From Protula sp. h YS-2021 (taxonomy: Eukaryota; Annelida; Polychaeta; Sabellida; Serpulidae): DNA of 64,000 nt. Below the pieces are notes generated by a model that had not been told where the DNA came from, did no database searches, and saw only the letters and a program-made list of their open reading frames with translations. The stretch is taken from NCBI GenBank assembly GCA_949752745.1, contig OX457027.1:54936053-55000052 (forward strand). The letters are read 5' to 3'. A program made the position numbers and the translations under genes. Numbering within the stretch: position 1 is the first letter of the stretch; every line of letters begins with the position of its first letter. Positions 57,900-64,000 of this stretch are shown piece by piece.

Positions 57900-59430
57900 T
57901 ACTAACAAATTCGTCTTAGGTGGAAACCTCTTAAGTTTAGACAAGTTTGTCCATACATAGGAGGCAATTTCCCCTCATGCATGGACGCAAAAAAAGTTCC
58001 GACAATCTCGTCTTAAGGGGAAATCTCGATGACTAACTCTTGCGGGGAAGTCCCATAAGTTTTGGACAAAAATCTTACCCAAATCTTACGTGGACTCCTC
58101 ATATTTTTGGACAAGTTAAAATCGTATGACCTAATCTTACGTGACAGCCTCATGTGAATCGCTGAATATCATGCACCAAACGGAGGCAATTTCCAAGGTT
58201 TAGAGGCGTTCGGGAAATGCCGTCTTTCAGGAAAATCCGGATGACTAAATTTTACGTCGTAGCCTCATATGAATGAGTGAATATAGTTTGTTGACCACAT
58301 TTTGACAACATAAGTATTTAGCGGATGAAATGGGGAGCATTTGACCGTAGTTAAATCGAATTTGATGGAACGAAAAATAATATGTTGGATGAAAACTAGT
58401 CTAGATATAGAAATACAAGTTTAAGTTTGTTTAACAATCAATTCGACACTGTTTGTTCTATATTAGAGTGGACATGGATATTGCATCTAGCAAAAAAGGC
58501 AGATTAGCGGCAAGTGGGCATAAACCGCAAACCTCACAGCTTACGTAGATATCACATATGTTTGAACAAAAATGTTTCGACAAAGCAAAAAAAGTAGTAG
58601 TGGTAGCCTAATATGAATGGCTGATTATATATTTGTTAACTATAATCTGACATGGAAGCCTAAAGTAGTAAACTTACCAAATTGGCAACATACCAGTGTC
58701 GGCATGGATATTACAATAAGGCAAAAAGGGGCAGAGGAGAGGAAGATGGCATAAACTGCCATAAACTGCTAACCTCATAATTTACGACGATACTCCCTGT
58801 GTTCGGACAAAACCGTAAGACCAGATCGTAAATGGATACCCCACATGTTCCGACAAGACAAAGTAGAATGGTCTAATCTTAAGTGGCAGTCTCCAAATTG
58901 TAAGTGGATACCCCAAAAGTGATTTTCAAAATGAGCTTATTTCGGCTTTTTTCGCGAAAAAAGTAATTTTCCGGTAGAGGACCACCCAGAGATTGTACAT
59001 GTGTAATACCAAGATCTAACCAAAACTGTAGGAGATGCATTTTGAAAAAAAGCTGCATACACGCATTAGCGGCAACAACTTCATCTATTTTGTAGAATGA
59101 GAGGATTTAAAATTATAATCATATGGTATTAATATTGCGGGTATTTAATTATAGCAACGAGACGTAGCACGTTATTTGCTAGAATGTCACTTGTTCGAGA
59201 GTTAAGGGGGGTTGTATAGTGTCCAAACATTACGGGGAAAAGAAATGATAACTCGTCTTTTTTCTGTAATTAACGAAGATGTCACTGACGATTTTTCCTT
59301 CATTATGGAAGGTTTTTTTCCATTAAGGTTACTATATGTAGTTAATAAAACAGCGTTTGAGTTTTCCTCTTGACTGATTTCGTTACTAATAAACTTTAAA
59401 ATGACCTTTACTAGGTGGAGTATTAGTTAA
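57900..59430. other. Non-genic, diverged repeat-like DNA
   Basis: Phrases such as AATCTTACGTGGACTCCTCAT and TAATCTTACGTGACAGCCTCA recur loosely, suggesting an old repeat. GTAGAGGACCACCCAGAGA with CAAAACTGTAGGAGATGCAT near 58975-59045 also occurs in related form at about 40210-40295. No gene seen. Confidence 0.45.
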
Positions 59431-60050
59431 CGCGCGTATCGGTTTGTTTGTTTGTTTGTTTTGTGTTTAACGTCCGGTTCACCAACTAGGATAGGTATAT
59501 TTTTACGCACTTGATAAAAGAACAAGTGGGAAAAAAGGAAGAATGAAGAAATAGTAAAAGAAGAGTTAGAAAGAAATTCCGATTAGTCGCCAATTACGCC
59601 ATGCACGGAACAGAAAGGAGCGGGCGTATTCTCAAGAATCCCCCCAACCCAAAGGGGGAGCCTTATATGTCCCGGAATATAATGAAATATTTGGCCTATT
59701 TTGTCCTCTATAAACGAAGTATTCTCCGGATGTTTTGTTTGTTTGTTTGTTTGATGCTTAACGTCCCATTCACGAACTAGGATGGGTATATTAGGATGCA
59801 CTTGCAAAAGGGACATGTGCGAAAAAAAGAAGCACGAATGAAGAAATAGTAAAAGAAAAAATAGAAAGAAATTCCGATTAGTTGCCCTACGCCATGCAAG
59901 GGACAAAAAGATGTGGGCGTATTCTTAAGATTCCCCCAAACCGACAGGGAGAAGCTTGTTTGTCCTCGAATATAATGCAATATTTGGCCTACTTTTTGTT
60001 CTCTATAAACAAACTATTCTGCGGATGTGGCAAATGTTCTAAACTAGCAG
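59430..60050. repeat. Two-copy repeat, about 296 bp, GTTTGTTT start
   Basis: Each copy starts with (GTTT)n, then TTAACGTCC and CAACTAGGATAGG-like words, AATGAAGAAATAGTAAAAGA, AGAAATTCCGATTAGT and GCGTATTCTCAAGAATCCCCC. Copies start near 59439 and 59734. An inverted fragment lies at about 62660-62775. Confidence 0.82.
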
Positions 60051-60599
60051 CTCCGATGAGAAGCTAGAGTTCAAGATTTATTAATGGAGATCATTATTGA
60101 TGGCACCACCGTATAGAGAAGGTGCCACTATATGCCTATGCTTATACATAGATGGAACTGTTCCCAATCATCTATCACCATATCATTATTGAAACAAAAC
60201 ATCCGAGTGAGCCACATTTAACTTCAATAGATCCCCCAAATCATAACAGTTCTCCCACCAGCTAATAGTAAACCTCAGTTCTCAGAAAAGTTACCGTTTG
60301 TGCATGATCGAGATTGAATTCCACTCCACAAGGCGGAATACCAAGTCTCACTACATGAAAATAAAACGCTTTAGAAGCATTAAGACAAACATTCCTCTCA
60401 TACATGTACATGCAAAATACCTCTTAAGTAATGGATTCTTCATGACTCTATTCTCCAACAGTCTACCTCCTTCCTGCTTGTTCATTTAAATAAAAGGCCT
60501 TGAGAAGGATTAAGACAAATGTTTAGAATTCAGCAAAAACAATAAATAGGAAGAGATGATAAATAAAATCTTATATAAAACCCAGAAAAAAATAGAAAG

Positions 60600-63500
60600 G
60601 AATAATTTCATTAAGGTAACTGATACGCATCTCACCTAATACCCAACTCAATAAAGGTCATCAGCTGGAAACAGATTCTGCCAACAAAACACTAATTTTA
60701 CTAGGAACGAAATAACAAAAGAGAAAAACTCAAATCCTGATTTTAAGCAGGAAGAAGGATGTTGACTGTTGGAGAATAGAGTCGTCAAGAGTTCTTTAAT
60801 TAAGAGGCATTTTGCATGTCCATGCATGAGAGGAATTTGTTTGAATCCTTGTAAAGGCGTTTCATTTAAATCAACAAATGCAAGAAGTTCAGTAGCTTGA
60901 TATTAAGCAGGAAGGAGGTTGGGGAACAGAGTCGTCAAGAGTCCATTAGTTGAGAGGCATTTTATAACCTTTATCTATGTTGTAGTATGACAAGATTTAT
61001 AATTACAATCGAATGGTCTTGATATTGCTGATATTTAGGTGTAGAAATGAGACGTGAGACGTTATTGGCTAGATTGTAGCTTGTCCGAAAGTTAAGGGGA
61101 ATTGTATCGTGTCCAATCATTAGGGGGAAAAGTCTTGATAACTCGTTTTTTCTGTAATTAAAGAAGCTGTGACTGACGAATTTACTTCATTGGGGAGGTT
61201 TTTTCAATTAAGCTTACTATCTGTAGTTAAGAAAACCGGATTTGAGTTTTCCTCTTTAGCCATTTCGTTCCTAATAAAATTAGTGTTTTGTTGACAGAAT
61301 CTGTTTCAAGCTATTGACCTTTATTGGGTGGGATATTAGTTGAGATCCGTATCGGTAACCCCAAACGGATACAGACTTGCGTCGAGTGTAAGTTTACCTC
61401 TTAGTTAAGGCACCTTAAATAAAGCCAAAAATTTGGCAAGTCATCTATGAATGATGTCTATGATTTGTACGTTTGGTGTGTATGCAACGAAACCTCCGGT
61501 CACTTAAGACCTCAATTCAAAATTAAATTTTGCGCTAGCGGGAAGGATGTTGGCGAACAGAATGCTCAAGAGTCCATTAGATAAGAGGCATTTTGCTTGT
61601 ACATGTATGAGGGGAATTTCTCTTAAACCCACAAAAGACAGTGGATATAGACTTGCGTCGAGTGTAAGCATACCTCTTAGTTAAGGCACCTTAAATAAAG
61701 CCGAAAATTTGGCAAGTCATCTATGAATGATGTCTTTGATTTGTACGTTTGGTGTGTATGCAACGAAACCTCCGGTCACTTAAGGCCTCAATTCAAAATT
61801 GAATTTTATACTAAAATAGTGGTGTTCAAGTATCGCTTGATCTTAAAACAATATTATTCAGTAGTAATTGCGAAGTAAAACGAAACATTAGCTTGATTTT
61901 AAGCAGGAAGAAGTAGGTTGGCTGTTGGAGAATAGAGTCATGAAGAGTCCATTACTTAAGAGGCATTTTGCATGTCCATGCATGAGAGGAATTTGCCTTA
62001 ATCCTTCTAAAAGCGTTTTATTTAAATCAACAAATGAAAGACATTCAGTTGCGTGATATAAAGCAGGAAGGAGGTTGGAGAATAGAGTCGTCAAGAGTCC
62101 ATTAGATAAGAGGCATTTTCCTTGTCCATGTATGAGGAAAATTTCTCTTAAACCCAAAAAAGATAGAGAGGAAACATTTCATTTAGGTTATTAATCGTCA
62201 CGGTTTATGCATGATCGACGTTCAGTTCCACTCTTTATTAGGACAAATCGACACTGCAGAATACCAAGTTTCACTATATGAAAATTGTTCGCAACGCTTT
62301 CACACAAAATGTTAGCAACCAAAAATACACACAGACAGGCAAAAATGTCAGTTGAATGTTAATTGGCTATCGACAGGCAGAATATCCTCTTATGTAACAG
62401 ACAACTGCCAAAATTCACGCACATACTCAACAGAACTAAGGCTTTTTATTAGTTGGTGGGAAACTTGTTTTGATTTGGATGATCTATTGAAGTTAAATGC
62501 TGTTCACACTGACGCTTTGTTGCAATACTGGTAAGGTGATAGGTGATTTTGAACTATTCCACCTATGTATTAACAAGGTATAAATTACCAGTAAGACATA
62601 CACGAGTATCAAATTCGATATACGACGGTGCCAGAAATCATGTCCATTGATAAATTTTGAACTTCAGCTATTCATCGGAGCTGCTACTTTAGAACAATAT
62701 CCACATCTGCCGAATACTTTGTTTATAGAGAACAAAAAGTAGGCCGACTATTTAATTATATTCCAGGATATGCAAGCCTGTTTGCAGTAAAACATATTTC
62801 GTCTGTTTCTCAAAAAACGCAAAAGACATCCTTAGTCCCTTTGAAACAATTTAAGATTCTGGATTTATCACACCACAGTCTTGTACGTTTCGACGGCGTT
62901 CCTTAAGATGCCTTAACTAAGAGTTACGCTTTATACTGTACGCAAATCTGTATCCGTTCGGGGTTACTGATACGCATCTCACCTAATATCCAACTCAATA
63001 AAGGTCATCAGCTGGAAACAGATTCTGTCAACAAAACACTAATTTTAAAGGAAACGAGATAACAAAAAAGAAAAACTCAAATCCTGATTTTAAGCAGGAA
63101 GAAGGATGTTGACTGTTGGAGAACAGAGTCGTCAAGAGTTCATTAATTAAGAGGCATTTTGCATGTCCATGCATGAGAGGAATTTGTTTGAATCCTTGTA
63201 AAGGCGTTTCATTTAAATCAACAAATGCAAGAAGTTCAGTAGCTTGATATTAAGCAGGAAGGAGGTTGGGGAACAGAGTCGTCAAGAGTCCATTAGTTGA
63301 GAGGCATTTTATAACCTTTATCTATGTTGTAGTATGACAAGATTTATAATTACAATCGAATGGTCTTGATATTGCTGATATTTAGGTGTAGAAATGAGAC
63401 GTAAGACGTTATTGGCTAGATTGTAGCTTGTCCGAAAGTTAAGGGGAATTGTATCGTGTCCAATCATTAGGGGGAAAAGTCTTGATAACTCGTTTTTTCT

Positions 63501-64000
63501 GTAATTAAAGAAGCTGTGACTGACGAATTTACTTCATTGGGGAGGTTTTCTCAATTAAGCTTACTATCTGTAGTTAAGAAAACCGGATTTGAGTTTTCCT
63601 CTTTAGCCATTTCGTTCCTAATAAAATTAGTGTTTTGTTGACAGAATCTGTTTCAAGCTATTGACCTTTATTGGGTGGGATATTAGTTGAGATCCGTATC
63701 GGTAACCCCAAACGGATACAGACTTGCGTCGAGTGTAAGTTTACCTCTTAGTTAAGGCACCTTAAATAAAGCCGAAAATTTGGCAAGTCATCTATGAATG
63801 ATTTCTTTGATTTGTACGTTTAGTGTGTATGCAACGAAACCTCCGGTCACTTAAGGCCTCAATTCAAAATTGAATTTTATACTAAAATAGTGGTGTTCAA
63901 GTATCGCTTGATCTTAAAACAATATTATTCAGTAGTAATTGCGAAGTAAAACGAAACATTAGCTTGATTTTAAGCAGGAAGAAGTAGGTTGGCTGTTGGA
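60600..64000. repeat. Duplicated block with internal inverted repeats
   Basis: 60622-61370 and 62969-63720 are near-identical direct copies, offset 2347 bp. Past 61640 the offset drops to 2071 because the first copy has an extra 276-bp tandem segment (GACTTGCGTCGAGTGTAAG at about 61375 and 61650). Within each copy, GATACGCATCTCACCTAATA...AATAAAGGTCA recurs inverted about 600 bp later. A module with TTAAGCAGGAAG, GAGTCGTCAAGAGT and AGAGGCATTTTGCATGTCC recurs about eight times. The right end is cut by the window. Confidence 0.88.

Noticed and set aside
1..64000. CRISPR-like or bacterial systems
   Set aside because: Tandem arrays lack unique spacers of even length, and no cas or operon-like genes are present; introns show a eukaryotic genome.

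Overview
This is eukaryotic, animal DNA. It holds two intron-split protein genes with clean GT-AG splice sites, set in AT-rich, very repeat-dense DNA. The repeat types (a satellite leading into a hairpin-ended element, many MITEs, long G/C homopolymers, GTTTGTTT-type interspersed repeats) suggest a marine invertebrate, most likely a bivalve mollusc. That taxon is an inference.

Gene 1 lies on the minus strand, from 31504 down to 3056 and probably past the left edge. It is a TBC1D9-like Rab GTPase-activating protein. I could place 24 coding exons whose phases all join without error, giving about 962 residues from the start Met through two GRAM domains, a TBC domain with both catalytic finger motifs, and an EF-hand. 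The C-terminal part was not found and is probably outside the window. Its introns hold MITEs, minisatellites and copies of a large interspersed repeat, called R1 here.

Gene 2 lies on the plus strand, 42259-46586: six exons that join into a complete 314-residue isopentenyl phosphate kinase (IPK) of the amino-acid-kinase fold. IPK is the signature enzyme of the alternative mevalonate route and is patchily distributed in animals. Intron 4 holds a hAT-like MITE and intron 5 a 1.15 kb foldback element.

The rest is repeats. From left to right: a 139-bp satellite (1-1694) leading into an element that ends in a hairpin; the TBC1D9-like gene; a nest of transposons around 33.1-36.3 kb; a frameshifted zinc-finger-like relic near 38 kb; IPK; further R1 and R2 repeat copies and minisatellites at 46.8-52.9 kb; a 114-bp satellite (53.1-57.1 kb) split by a 1213-bp hAT-like element whose empty site survives in a duplicated part of the same array; and a duplicated block of inverted repeats at 59.4-64.0 kb. 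No RNA gene, CRISPR array or bacterial feature was seen.
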